Translations under genes and position numbers: made by a program
Shown: positions 18,903 through 28,481 of the stretch, one piece after another
How the letters are laid out: every line of letters starts with the position of its first letter
Position numbering within the stretch: position 1 is the stretch's first letter
Notes under the pieces: model-generated
Databases searched by the model: none
Seen by the model: only the letters and a program-made list of their open reading frames with translations
Told to the model about the DNA's origin: nothing
Origin: Flavobacterium hydatis
Lineage (GTDB): Bacteria; Bacteroidota; Bacteroidia; Flavobacteriales; Flavobacteriaceae
Assembly (NCBI RefSeq): GCF_000737695.1
Contig: NZ_JPRM01000021.1
Span: forward strand, 42,152 to 106,151
Reading direction: 5' to 3'
DNA length: 64,000 nucleotides

Positions 18903-20303
18903 TTATAATTTACTTTTTTTATTCCCGGTCACTTGCGTTCCCATGTAATCTTGAACTGTTCTAAAACCAATAAAACTTCTTGCTGAATCTGCGTATTCAA
19001 AATCTCTAGTACTTACTTGTAGGAAATAAGCAACATCTTTCCAAGAACCTCCACGAACTACTTTACGCTTGTTTGAACCATCTTGAACATTAGGATTCAT
19101 AGTAGATACATATTCGTAAGCATTTGGGCTGTATGAAGAATCTGTCCACTCGGCAACGTTACCTGCCATATTGTATAAATTGTATCCGTTTGGATCGTAA
19201 GATTTTGCTTCTACAGTGTATAAAGCATTATCTGCTGCGTAATCTCCTCTGTTTGGCTTGAAGTTAGCCATAAAACAACCTCTATCGTTTCTGATATAAG
19301 GACCTCCCCAAGGATAAGTAGCAGACTCCAGACCTCCTCTAGCAGCATACTCCCATTCTGCCTCTGTAGGCAATCTGAAAGAGTTCACTAAATCATGACC
19401 TTTTTTCTTCGCTTTTATGTATGTATTTTTGTTTAATGTTCTCCAAGCACAGAATGCTTTTGCTTGAGTCCATTGTACACCTACAACTGGATAATCTCCA
19501 TATGCTTTGTGCCAAAAATAATCGTTATGCATTGGCTCATTATATGAGTAAGTAAAATCTTTAATCCAAACTGTTGTATCTGGGTAAACTTTAACTTCTT
19601 CTGTCTTAACGAAATCTTTTCTTTTTCCAACTTTAGCTTTAGCTGCAGCTTGAATATCCATCCAAGAATATCTGAATTTCAATTTATTAACATCAATAGT
19701 TCTTAAACCATTATATGACTCTTCGATAGGAATATACATAGAGTCCATTACTTCTGTATAATACTCATCTGGGTAAGCTTGAGTACCTTTAGCTAATTTT
19801 ACTTTTCTGTTTAATTTTCTTCCTGCATAAGGATCATCTGCTGTACCAATACTATAGTAATTATCATACATGTATTTATCATAAGCAGTCATTTTTTCTG
19901 GATCAGAATCATTAAAAGCATAGTCTCCAATGCTTCCTCCTTTTTGACCTTTAGCATCGCCAGGTTTTTGACCCATTTCGTCTGCCATAATAGCTAAACG
20001 AACTCTCATTGTTGAGTCTTTTACCCACTCCACAAATTGACGGTATTCACTATTTGTAATTTCAGTTTCATCCATATAAAAAGAACGAACAGTAACTGTT
20101 TTTGTTGGTGCATCTTCTACTTGAGCTAAGTCATCATCTGACTTACCCATAATAAACGAACCACCCGGAACTAAAGTCATTCCATAAGGCTTTTCAGGAT
20201 ACCATTTCCCACCTTTAACACCTACCAATTCTCCTTTGTCACTTGACCTACCACAACTAATCATTAGTGTTAAAAATGCCGCAAATGCAATAAACTTCTT
20301 CAT
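18903..20303 (-). CDS. gldK: T9SS lipoprotein GldK (FGE-sulfatase fold)
   Basis: 466 residues. Lipoprotein signal MKKFIAFAAFLTLMISC with lipobox Cys17. The mature part is a formylglycine-generating-enzyme-like fold (VPGGSFIMG, MDETEITNSEYRQFV, FRLPTEAEWEYAARGG, AGNVAEW, RVVRGGSWKD, SFIGFRTV) as in GldK/PorK, where it is structural rather than catalytic. It forms the periplasmic ring with GldN at the outer membrane. First gene of the operon; 264 nt of AT-rich spacer upstream. Confidence 0.96.
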   Translation of the reverse strand: MKKFIAFAAFLTLMISCGRSSDKGELVGVKGGKWYPEKPYGMTLVPGGSFIMGKSDDDLAQVEDAPTKTVTVRSFYMDETEITNSEYRQFVEWVKDSTMRVRLAIMADEMGQKPGDAKGQKGGSIGDYAFNDSDPEKMTAYDKYMYDNYYSIGTADDPYAGRKLNRKVKLAKGTQAYPDEYYTEVMDSMYIPIEESYNGLRTIDVNKLKFRYSWMDIQAAAKAKVGKRKDFVKTEEVKVYPDTTVWIKDFTYSYNEPMHNDYFWHKAYGDYPVVGVQWTQAKAFCAWRTLNKNTYIKAKKKGHDLVNSFRLPTEAEWEYAARGGLESATYPWGGPYIRNDRGCFMANFKPNRGDYAADNALYTVEAKSYDPNGYNLYNMAGNVAEWTDSSYSPNAYEYVSTMNPNVQDGSNKRKVVRGGSWKDVAYFLQVSTRDFEYADSARSFIGFRTVQDYMGTQVTGNKKSKL

Positions 20304-20397
20304 ATATATTTGGATTATCTATTCATTATTATAAGTCCGTAAACCTATTTATTATTTTCTTAAAAAACAATAGCTTTTTTGTAAATTATTTCACGGT

Positions 20398-20405
20398 CCA
20401 AAATT
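20398..20405 (-). promoter_or_regulatory. gldK: Possible -7 box for gldK
   Basis: CAAAATTA reads TAATTTTG on the minus strand, about 95 nt before gldK. No -33 TTG is visible at standard spacing. Confidence 0.35.
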
Positions 20406-20567
20406 AAAGTTAAAAAAAATAAAAAAAAAATATTTAGTCGATAAACTGCCTTAAAAAATCGACATAAAACGTTAAATCTTAGTATTTATAAACTTATTCC
20501 TACTAATAAAAACCGAAACAATACTTTCAAAAAACCCTTATATTCTAGTACCTTATTACGAAAACGA

Positions 20568-21719
20568 TTACACAGTATTTTTACGTTGTGCTTTCCACCA
20601 TCTTTCAGGTAATTCCTGATTACAAGCAGTCAAATATTCATCATAAGAACATGATAACAACGCATTTCTCTTCAATTTATTACTTCCGTTAGAAATAAAA
20701 GGTATTTCTATCCACCAACGGTCTGTTTTGTCGCTTTTATAAAAAACCAACTCCTCTTCTTCTAGCGGAACTATGTATTTTAAATAGTTTTTTCGGCTAC
20801 CATATGGATACTCATTAGAACGATAATGATATCCTTCGATAAAATACCAAACAATTTGCGCCATTATAGGAGCTTCTTGCAATGTATTATTATGATTAAA
20901 AAGTCCAAAAGCAGACACTTTATCACTAATACCTGCATATCTGGCTAGCGAACAAATCTCTTTTCCATTAAACCCATTAGGCTCAAAAGTGATTGTATTT
21001 CCCGAATCGGCAGATTTTATTGAATTTAAATCGAAACTCACCAAATCGGCATCTCTAAAAACTGGCTCAGCAAGCGCAATTTTGTTCGAGATTTCTCCTA
21101 ATCGATAAGCATCAAAAAACAACTTCTCGATTAAATCAATTTCTTCTTGTGAGTTATAATAAGTTTGATAACCTATATTACAATAATTAAATAGATTATT
21201 AGGCTCATCTACTATAATCTGAGTTAAGTATGAAGTTGCGGAAGAATCTTCACTTTCTTTCCCGAAATCAAATTTATTATCAACAGCAACCAAATTAACC
21301 ATTTGCTCTAAATCATCGTAAGCACGATATAAAGCATAGGTCAAATCCTGAGATCCACCTATAACTATAGGCACAACTCTATTTTTTATTAAGGCTGCAG
21401 TTATTTTTTTTAAAAGATAGTAGGTGTCTTCTACAGAATTTCCTGGTAAAATATCCCCTAAATCAGCAATAGTCATGTCCCAGTTTCCAGGAAACATACT
21501 ATATAACTTTTTACGAAAAGGATTTAAATTTACATCGCTAATCGCAGAAGTGTCTCCGCGATTATCCAGAACACCAATTATAGCAATATTCACTTTTGCT
21601 AAATCCGGGAACTGCTCTTTTGTATGTAAAACTATTTTACTTCCCAATTCTTGAGAAGACAATGTATCAATGTAGTTTAGAATTTCTTCGGCAACTGGTT
21701 GTAGAAAATCAAATTCCAT
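20568..21719 (-). CDS. Arginase/formimidoylglutamase-fold protein with degenerate metal site
   Basis: 383 residues. The ureohydrolase fold is recognisable from NIAIIGV, PIVIGGSQDLTYAL, LVAVDNKFDFG and DLVSFDLNSI, with 'KVSAFGLFN' late. Known arginases bind two Mn ions through GGDHS, DAHxD and SFDxDxxDP. Here the corresponding residues are GGSQD (Q124 for His), D147-N-K149-F-D151 (Lys for His) and D230-L-N232 (Asn for Asp), so about three of six ligands are lost. It follows topA by 3 nt and precedes gldK by 264 nt. It probably keeps the fold but not arginase chemistry; a binding or structural role is possible. Confidence 0.75.
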   Translation of the reverse strand: MEFDFLQPVAEEILNYIDTLSSQELGSKIVLHTKEQFPDLAKVNIAIIGVLDNRGDTSAISDVNLNPFRKKLYSMFPGNWDMTIADLGDILPGNSVEDTYYLLKKITAALIKNRVVPIVIGGSQDLTYALYRAYDDLEQMVNLVAVDNKFDFGKESEDSSATSYLTQIIVDEPNNLFNYCNIGYQTYYNSQEEIDLIEKLFFDAYRLGEISNKIALAEPVFRDADLVSFDLNSIKSADSGNTITFEPNGFNGKEICSLARYAGISDKVSAFGLFNHNNTLQEAPIMAQIVWYFIEGYHYRSNEYPYGSRKNYLKYIVPLEEEELVFYKSDKTDRWWIEIPFISNGSNKLKRNALLSCSYDEYLTACNQELPERWWKAQRKNTV

Positions 21720-21722
21720 TTT

Positions 21723-24242
21723 TTATTTCTTTTTAGCTACAGGTTTTTTAGCCGCCGCTTTCTTAGCAGCAGGCGCTTTCTTAGCAGCTGTCTTTTTTAC
21801 TGGGGTTTTCTTTGCGATCATTTCCTGAACTTCGGCCAAAGTTAATTTTGTAGCATCAACATCTTTACTAAGTTCAATTTTAATTTTACCTTTGGTAATA
21901 ACCGAACGTCCCCAACGTGCTTTTTCAACAAGAATTCCTTCTTCTTCCCAGTTATGAAGTACTTTGTCAATATTTTTTTGAAGTTTATCTTCTATCAGAG
22001 CTTCAATATCTGATTGTGATAAATTATCGAAATTGTATTTTTTACTTACGTTAATAAACAATCCATTCCATTTGATAAAAGGACCAAAACGACCCACTCC
22101 TTTTTGTACACCTTCTCCTTTGTAAACAGCAATAGGTGCATCAGCAAGTGCTTTTTCATCTATTAACTCTTGAGCTCTTGTAATTGTTACATCTAGAGGA
22201 TCTTCTCCTTTTGGCAAGGAAATAAACACACTTCCATGACGTACATAAGGACCATAACGACCATTACTTACTTCTACTTCTTCTCCTTTGTATTCGCCTA
22301 AGTTTTTAGGTAATAAAAACAAATTCAAAGCTTCTTCCAGTGTTATGTTCCCGATATTTTGATCTGCCATTAAACTGGCAAATTTTTTATCTTCATCATC
22401 CGGCTCTCCAATTTGTGCCATTGGACCAAACTTTCCTAAACGAACAGAAACTGGTCTTCCTGAAACCGGATCTTTACCTAAAATTCTTTCTCCACTTTCT
22501 CTCTCAGCATTAGCCTCAACATCTTTTACATTTGGATGGAATTTATCATAGAACTCCTGCATCATTTGCGCCCAGTCGATATTTCCCTCAGCAATTTCGT
22601 CAAAATCCTGCTCTACTTTTGCTGTAAAGTTATAATCTAATATAGATCCGAAATTCTTAACTAAGAAATCCGTAACAATTGTTCCGATATCAGTTGGAAC
22701 TAATTTCCCTTTATCCGAACCTGTATTTTCCTTAAGTAACTTCTCTCCTACTTTGTTTGATTGCAAAGTAAGTTGTGTATAATTACGTTCTTGTCCATCA
22801 AGATTTCCTTTCTCTACATAATTTCTGTTGATGATTGTAGAAATAGTTGGCGCATAAGTAGAAGGTCTACCAATACCAAGTTCCTCTAATTTCTTCACCA
22901 AAGAAGCCTCTGTATAACGTGCCGGTGGTCTTGAATATCTTTCGGTTGCCGTGATATAATTATTTAATAATTCCTCATTCACTTTCATTGCAGGCAACAT
23001 TCCTTCTTGCTCTTCTTCGTCATCATCATGACCTTCAAGATACACTTTTAAGAATCCTTCAAAAAGTAAAACCTCTCCAGATGCTGTAAAAATTTCGCTA
23101 TGATTATTAGCTTCAATTTTCACATTAGTTCTCTCTAATTGCGCATCACTCATTTGCGAAGCCAATGTTCTTTTCCAAATCAAATCATACAAACGAGCTT
23201 GATCTCTGTCAATATTCACTGTATGACGCGACATATCAGTCGGACGAATAGCTTCGTGCGCTTCTTGTGCTCCTTTGCTTTTGTTTGTAAAAGTTCTTGG
23301 TTTTGAAAATTCTTTCCCGTACGATTTAATAATTTCAGCTTGTGCCGCATCCATCGCATCTTTAGAAAGATTAACACTATCAGTTCTCATATAAGTAATA
23401 AGTCCCGCTTCGTATAAACGTTGTGCTAATTGCATTGTGATTCCAACTGGTAAATACAACTTTCTTGCAGCTTCTTGTTGCAATGTAGAAGTTGTAAATG
23501 GTGCTGTTGGTGATTTTTTGGTAGGTTTAGTTTCTAAATCCGATACCTTATATGAAGAACCTATGTTTTTATTTAAAAAATCTTCGGCTTCTTTTTTTGT
23601 ATTAAAGTTTTTAGGCAATTTAGCCTTAAACGTTTTTCCGCTTTCATTAGTAAATTCAGCTACAACAGAATATGATGCTACTGCATTAAAATTCTGGATT
23701 TCGCGCTCTCTCTCAACAATTAAACGTACTGAAACCGATTGTACACGTCCAGCTGATAAACCTCCTTTAATTTTTCTCCATAATACAGGAGACAATTCAT
23801 AACCAACCAATCTGTCTAATACACGACGTGCTTGTTGTGCATTAACCAAATTATAATCTATCTCTCTAGGATTTTCAATCGCTTTTAGGATTGCAGATTT
23901 TGTGATTTCGTGAAAAACAATTCGCTTAGTCTTTTTAACATCAAGTTTTAATTCTTCCGCTAGATGCCATGAAATAGCCTCCCCCTCGCGGTCCTCATCG
24001 CTTGCTAACCAAACCATTTCGGCATTCTTAGATAATGTTTTTAGTTTACTAACTAAAGCTTTTTTATCTGGAGAAACTTCATATTTAGGTTTAAAACCAT
24101 TCTCTACATCCACACCGATTTCTTTTGAAGGCAAGTCGGCAATATGCCCATAACTCGACTCTACTTGAAAATCACTTCCTAAAAATTTCTCTATCGTTTT
24201 TGCCTTTGCAGGTGACTCAACTATTACTAAATTCTTTGCCAT
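21723..24242 (-). CDS. topA: DNA topoisomerase I
   Basis: About 839 residues from the ATG at 24242 (MAKNLVIVESPAKAKTIEKF). TTG at 24263 is in frame but coincides with the -7 promoter box, so it was not used. Type IA topoisomerase: Toprim domain with VWLASDEDREGEAISWHL, catalytic region LITYMRTDSVNLS containing the active Tyr, and the TYAPTISTII segment. C-terminal topoisomerase repeats (RFGPFIKWNG and similar) replace the Cys4 zinc fingers of E. coli TopA. A Lys/Ala-rich tail ends in PVAKKK. Relaxes negative supercoils. Likely co-transcribed with the arginase-fold gene 3 nt downstream. Confidence 0.95.
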   Translation of the reverse strand: MAKNLVIVESPAKAKTIEKFLGSDFQVESSYGHIADLPSKEIGVDVENGFKPKYEVSPDKKALVSKLKTLSKNAEMVWLASDEDREGEAISWHLAEELKLDVKKTKRIVFHEITKSAILKAIENPREIDYNLVNAQQARRVLDRLVGYELSPVLWRKIKGGLSAGRVQSVSVRLIVEREREIQNFNAVASYSVVAEFTNESGKTFKAKLPKNFNTKKEAEDFLNKNIGSSYKVSDLETKPTKKSPTAPFTTSTLQQEAARKLYLPVGITMQLAQRLYEAGLITYMRTDSVNLSKDAMDAAQAEIIKSYGKEFSKPRTFTNKSKGAQEAHEAIRPTDMSRHTVNIDRDQARLYDLIWKRTLASQMSDAQLERTNVKIEANNHSEIFTASGEVLLFEGFLKVYLEGHDDDEEEQEGMLPAMKVNEELLNNYITATERYSRPPARYTEASLVKKLEELGIGRPSTYAPTISTIINRNYVEKGNLDGQERNYTQLTLQSNKVGEKLLKENTGSDKGKLVPTDIGTIVTDFLVKNFGSILDYNFTAKVEQDFDEIAEGNIDWAQMMQEFYDKFHPNVKDVEANAERESGERILGKDPVSGRPVSVRLGKFGPMAQIGEPDDEDKKFASLMADQNIGNITLEEALNLFLLPKNLGEYKGEEVEVSNGRYGPYVRHGSVFISLPKGEDPLDVTITRAQELIDEKALADAPIAVYKGEGVQKGVGRFGPFIKWNGLFINVSKKYNFDNLSQSDIEALIEDKLQKNIDKVLHNWEEEGILVEKARWGRSVITKGKIKIELSKDVDATKLTLAEVQEMIAKKTPVKKTAAKKAPAAKKAAAKKPVAKKK

Positions 24243-24260
24243 TACTCTATTTTTCTGGAA

Positions 24261-24294
24261 CAAAAGTAGAAGTTTTTTTTAAATGAGAGTGCAA
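24261..24294 (-). promoter_or_regulatory. topA: topA promoter (TTG-N23-TACTTTTG)
   Basis: CAAAAGTA (24261-24268) reads TACTTTTG on the minus strand, with CAA (TTG) at 24292-24294. Predicted leader only about 12 nt to the ATG at 24242. Confidence 0.65.
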
Positions 24295-24425
24295 CCAAAT
24301 CGTTTTTTGAAAAAAATCATTTTTTGCAGTTGCTATTTTATACCTTAATATATAACAAAATTATTCTCGTTATTATGCTTTCCATTTCTCCTAAAACAAA
24401 GCAGAATCGAAATTTTATATAAAAA

Positions 24426-25199
24426 CTACACTTTTCCAGCAACTACCACATCAATTCCCATTTCTTCGAGTTTCGTTTTAGTTTCAGCATCAATTCCTGC
24501 ATCTGTAATCAGTACATCAATTTTACTTAAATCACAGATTTTACCAAATCCCCGAACATTCATTTTTGTAGAATCCGCCAAGACAATAACTTTCTCTGCA
24601 ACCTCAATCATTGCCTGATTTAAATGTGCCTCTAAAGCATTTGATGTACTTAAGCCGAAATCTAGATGAACACCATCTGTACCCAAAAATAATTTATTGC
24701 ACGAAAACTGACTCAAAGTTGCTTCTGCAATTGGCCCCACGGCCGAAGTAGAACTGTTTCGGATATCTCCTCCTAATTGTATTGTATCAATATTTGTTTC
24801 CTTACTAAGCTCTAACGACACTTTTAACGAAGGTGTAAGTACAGTTAATTTTTGAAATCCTTTTATAACACGAGATAAATAATGAATATTAGAACCCGAC
24901 CCTAATATTATATAATCATGATTACTTATATATTTAACCGCCTCTTCTGCTATTTGTTTTTTTTGCTCTACTTGTAGCGCTTCTTTATCATTAACATCTC
25001 TTTCAAAAGCATAAATAGGCTGCTTACTTGCTCCTCCGTGTGTACGATGCAACAGCTTTTGATTTTCTAAAAAAGTTAAGTCCTTTCGTATGGTTACGCT
25101 TGAAACATTAAGTGTTTCGCATAAATCAACCACATTCACATATCCCTTTTGATTTAATTCTTTAAGTATATCCTCTTGTCGTCTATTGATTATAGTCAT
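24426..25199 (-). CDS. DeoR/GlpR-family transcriptional repressor
   Basis: 257 residues. N-terminal DeoR winged helix-turn-helix (about 6-57: RRQEDILKELNQKGYVNVVDL, VSSVTIRKDLTFLE, LLHRTHGGA) and C-terminal DeoRC sugar-phosphate sensor (YIILGSGS, LGGDIR, GPIAEATL, LGTDGVHLDFGLS, VIVLADSTK). Divergent from glpD-glpK-glpF with a 154-nt shared control region containing phased TTTC repeats, so it is the probable glp repressor, with glycerol 3-phosphate the expected inducer by analogy with GlpR. Effector and target are inferred from context. Confidence 0.9.
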   Translation of the reverse strand: MTIINRRQEDILKELNQKGYVNVVDLCETLNVSSVTIRKDLTFLENQKLLHRTHGGASKQPIYAFERDVNDKEALQVEQKKQIAEEAVKYISNHDYIILGSGSNIHYLSRVIKGFQKLTVLTPSLKVSLELSKETNIDTIQLGGDIRNSSTSAVGPIAEATLSQFSCNKLFLGTDGVHLDFGLSTSNALEAHLNQAMIEVAEKVIVLADSTKMNVRGFGKICDLSKIDVLITDAGIDAETKTKLEEMGIDVVVAGKV

Positions 25200-25263
25200 A
25201 AGTCCTCTTTATTATTAAGATTTTCCAGAATCGAAAGATACAACAATTAAATAAAAAAATAAA

Positions 25264-25310
25264 TTTCATTTTGTTTTATTTAGTTTCATTTAATTTCGTT
25301 AAGTTTGCTA
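25264..25310. promoter_or_regulatory. Phased direct-repeat operator of the glp region
   Basis: Five 7-nt units recur at exactly 10-bp intervals: TTTCATT (25264), TTTTATT (25274), TTTCATT (25284), TTTCGTT (25294), TTTGCTA (25304). Inverted CGAAA copies lie at 25232 and 25312. Ten-bp spacing puts every unit on one helix face, as expected for cooperative repressor binding; DeoR-family operators are often TTTC-type repeats. They cover the glpD -7 box. Confidence 0.65.
25300..25307 (+). promoter_or_regulatory. glpD: glpD -7 box TAAGTTTG inside the operator
   Basis: Exact TAnnTTTG match, overlapping the last two repeat units, 46 nt before glpD. The nearest TTG upstream is 26 nt away, longer than usual. 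Confidence 0.5.
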
Positions 25311-25353
25311 TTCGAAAGCAAATTGATACAAAACACAACAAATAAGACATATA

Positions 25354-26943
25354 ATGAAACGACTCGAACAATTAACAAAACTAAAACAAACTCCTGAATG
25401 GGATGTAATCGTTATTGGTGGCGGAGCTAGCGGACTAGGTACTGCACTCGATGCAGCTAGTAGAGGCTACAAAACAGTTTTAGTTGAAGCAATAGATTTT
25501 GCTAAAGGAACATCAAGCAGAAGTACAAAATTAGTTCATGGTGGTGTTCGCTACCTAGAACAAGGTGACGTTTCTCTAGTAAGAGAAGCTCTAAAAGAAA
25601 GAGGCTTAATGGCTCAAAATGCAGCCCATTTAGTCAAAAACCAATCTTTTGTAATACCTAATTACAACTGGTGGGGTGGATATTTTTACACTACAGGACT
25701 TACTATATATGATTTATTAGCTGGAAGACTAAGCCTGGGTAGATCCAAATATATTTCGAAGAAAAAAACTATCGAACTACTTCCTACAATTGAGCAAAAA
25801 GGCTTAGTAAGTGGAGTTATTTATCAAGACGGACAATTTGATGATTCTCGTCTGGCTATAAACATTGCACAAACTGCAGCAGAAAACGGTGCTTGCATTT
25901 TAAATTATGCTAAAGTTATGAATCTATTGAAAGACGATAATCACAAAGTTATTGGAGTTCAGATAGTAGATCATGAATCTGGCGAAAGATATGATATTAA
26001 AGGTAAAGCAGTAATTAACGCCACAGGTGTTTTTACCAATGCAATAATGAAACTAAACGATGCTGTATATAAAAAATACATCGTACCAAGTCAGGGAATT
26101 CACCTTGTATTCGACAAATCTTTCCTACCAAGCGATCACGCATTAATGATTCCAAAAACAAGTGACGGAAGAGTATTATTTGCAGTGCCTTGGCATGATA
26201 AAATAGTAGTAGGAACAACAGATACGCTAATTAAAAAACATAGTTTAGAACCTATTGCACTAGAATCTGAAATTGAATTCGTTCTCGAAACCGCACAAAG
26301 ATTCTTAGCAAAAAAACCTACACGTGCTGATGTTTTATCTGTTTTTGCAGGATTAAGACCATTAGCTGCACCAGAGAAAGAAGGAACAAGCACTAAAGAA
26401 GTTTCCAGAAGTCATAAAATAATCGTTTCCGAAACTGGATTGATAACTATAACTGGTGGAAAATGGACTACTTATAGAAAAATTGCTGAAGACATCATAG
26501 ACAAGGCAATCGTTGTACATCGTTTACCTAAAAAGAAATGTAAAACAGAACATATCGCAATTCACGGAAGTACAGAAACTAATGCTACAACCCGACAAAA
26601 CCACTTATATATATACGGAACTGACATTCCAAAAATATTAGAACTACAAAATCAAGAACCTGAATTAAAAGAGAAACTACACCCTAATTACGACTACACT
26701 ATGGCAGAAGTAGCCTGGGCTATTCGTCATGAGATGGCAAGAACGATAGACGATGTTCTAGCAAGAAGAGTACGTTTATTATTTCTAGATGCTCATGCAG
26801 CCATTGCTTCATGCGAAAAAGTTGGACATTTATTAGCAAAAGAACTTGGTCATGACGAAACATGGGCTCAAACCCAAATATCGCATTTCAAAACAATTGC
26901 TAACGGATTCATCTTATCAGATTTTCAAAAAAATCATCAGTAA
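25354..26943 (+). CDS. glpD: Aerobic glycerol-3-phosphate dehydrogenase
   Basis: 529 residues. FAD-binding VIVIGGGASGLGTALDAA at about 20-37, then GTSSRSTKLVHGGVRYLEQG, the GlpD signature. Later SQGIHLVFD, VPWHDKIVVGTTDT, FAGLRPLA and ITGGKWTTYRKIAED follow, with the C-terminal helical DAO_C domain. Oxidises glycerol 3-phosphate to dihydroxyacetone phosphate, passing electrons to quinone at the membrane. First gene of glpD-glpK-glpF; 15 nt to glpK. Confidence 0.95.
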   Translation: MKRLEQLTKLKQTPEWDVIVIGGGASGLGTALDAASRGYKTVLVEAIDFAKGTSSRSTKLVHGGVRYLEQGDVSLVREALKERGLMAQNAAHLVKNQSFVIPNYNWWGGYFYTTGLTIYDLLAGRLSLGRSKYISKKKTIELLPTIEQKGLVSGVIYQDGQFDDSRLAINIAQTAAENGACILNYAKVMNLLKDDNHKVIGVQIVDHESGERYDIKGKAVINATGVFTNAIMKLNDAVYKKYIVPSQGIHLVFDKSFLPSDHALMIPKTSDGRVLFAVPWHDKIVVGTTDTLIKKHSLEPIALESEIEFVLETAQRFLAKKPTRADVLSVFAGLRPLAAPEKEGTSTKEVSRSHKIIVSETGLITITGGKWTTYRKIAEDIIDKAIVVHRLPKKKCKTEHIAIHGSTETNATTRQNHLYIYGTDIPKILELQNQEPELKEKLHPNYDYTMAEVAWAIRHEMARTIDDVLARRVRLLFLDAHAAIASCEKVGHLLAKELGHDETWAQTQISHFKTIANGFILSDFQKNHQ

Positions 26944-26958
26944 CAATACACATATATC

Positions 26959-28455
26959 ATGGAGAATAAATTAATCTTAACACTAGACCAAGGAACAACT
27001 TCCTCTAGAGCCATCGTTTTTAATCATGACGGAGAAATCGTAAGTATTTCGCAAAAACCTTTTGAACAAATATTCCCGAAACCAGGATGGGTAGAACATG
27101 ACCCTAATGAAATTTGGTCATCTCAAATTAGCGTTGCTGCCGAAGTTATTGCAAAAGTTGGAATTTCCGGAAAAGAAATAGCTGCAATTGGAATCACCAA
27201 TCAGCGTGAAACAACAATTGTTTGGGACAGAGAAACCAGCGAACCTCTTTATAATGCTATTGTTTGGCAAGATCGCAGAACGGCAAAATATTGTGACGAA
27301 TTAAAAGCACAAGGTCATACTGAAATGATCAAGAAAAAAACAGGACTTTTATTAGACGCTTATTTCTCTGGAACTAAAGTGAAATGGATTTTAGACAATG
27401 TTGAAGGAGCACGTGAAAAAGCAGAACAAGGCAAATTATGTTTTGGTACTGTAGATACATGGTTAATATGGAAGCTTACCCGTGGTAAAATGTTTATGAC
27501 CGACGTTTCTAATGCAAGCCGTACTTTATTGCTAAACATTCACACACTTGAATGGGATACTGAATTACTGGAATTATTCAACATTCCAAGAGCCATGTTA
27601 CCCGAAATAAAACAAAGCAGCGAAATTTACGGAGAAACCTGCACAACGTTATTCTCTACAAAAATTCCAATCGCTGGTGTAGCTGGAGATCAGCAAGCTG
27701 CATTATTTGGGCAATTATGTACAGATGCGGGAATGGTAAAAAACACTTATGGAACCGGTTGTTTCATGTTAATGAACACAGGTGACAAAGCAGTTTACTC
27801 TAAAAATAACCTACTTACCACCGTAGCATGGAAAATTAACGGCAAAACAACTTATGCTTTAGAAGGAAGCGTTTTCGTTGGTGGAGCAGCAGTACAATGG
27901 CTACGTGATGGTGCAAAAATGATTAGCTCATCTGATGAAATCGAAACTTTAGCAGCAAGTGTACCAGACAATGGCGGCGTTTATTTTGTTCCTGCACTAA
28001 CAGGTTTAGGAGCACCACATTGGGATCAATATGCCAGAGGAGCAATTTTAGGAATTACAAGAGGAACAACAAATGCACATATAGCACGCGCCACTTTAGA
28101 AGGAATCGCTTATCAAGTACTAGATTTAGCAACATCGATGGAAGCTGATTTTGGAAGAAAAGGAAAAGAATTAAGAGTAGACGGAGGAGCTGCAATCAAT
28201 AACTTAATGATGCAATTTCAATCAGATATATTTGGTTTTAATGTAATTAGACCAAAAACACTCGAGACAACAGCATTAGGCGCTGCATACTTAGCAGGTT
28301 TAGCTGTAGGATACTGGAAAGATATAAGTGACCTACAACAACAATGGCATATCGACAAAACATTTACTCCTAAAATGCCTAAAGCTGAAGTAGATAAACT
28401 AGTAAAAAATTGGGATAAAGCCGTTGGCCGTACTACAAACTGGATTGAGGACTAA
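26959..28455 (+). CDS. glpK: Glycerol kinase
   Basis: 498 residues, standard length. FGGY-family motifs: [77 protein letters not shown] and the C-terminal [19 protein letters not shown]. Phosphorylates glycerol with ATP to glycerol 3-phosphate, which GlpD then oxidises. 26 nt from glpF. Confidence 0.97.
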   Translation: MENKLILTLDQGTTSSRAIVFNHDGEIVSISQKPFEQIFPKPGWVEHDPNEIWSSQISVAAEVIAKVGISGKEIAAIGITNQRETTIVWDRETSEPLYNAIVWQDRRTAKYCDELKAQGHTEMIKKKTGLLLDAYFSGTKVKWILDNVEGAREKAEQGKLCFGTVDTWLIWKLTRGKMFMTDVSNASRTLLLNIHTLEWDTELLELFNIPRAMLPEIKQSSEIYGETCTTLFSTKIPIAGVAGDQQAALFGQLCTDAGMVKNTYGTGCFMLMNTGDKAVYSKNNLLTTVAWKINGKTTYALEGSVFVGGAAVQWLRDGAKMISSSDEIETLAASVPDNGGVYFVPALTGLGAPHWDQYARGAILGITRGTTNAHIARATLEGIAYQVLDLATSMEADFGRKGKELRVDGGAAINNLMMQFQSDIFGFNVIRPKTLETTALGAAYLAGLAVGYWKDISDLQQQWHIDKTFTPKMPKAEVDKLVKNWDKAVGRTTNWIED

Positions 28456-28481
28456 AATTACGAATCATTAAAACTTAAGAG

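Noticed and set aside
18903..20303. GldK as an active formylglycine-generating enzyme
   Set aside because: The fold matches, but the lipoprotein signal and the gldL-M-N context identify the structural T9SS protein.
24243..24263. Longer topA start at a TTG (24263)
   Set aside because: The TTG is the end of the -7 box TACTTTTG, and MAKNLVIVESPAKAKT at 24242 is the standard TopA N-terminus.
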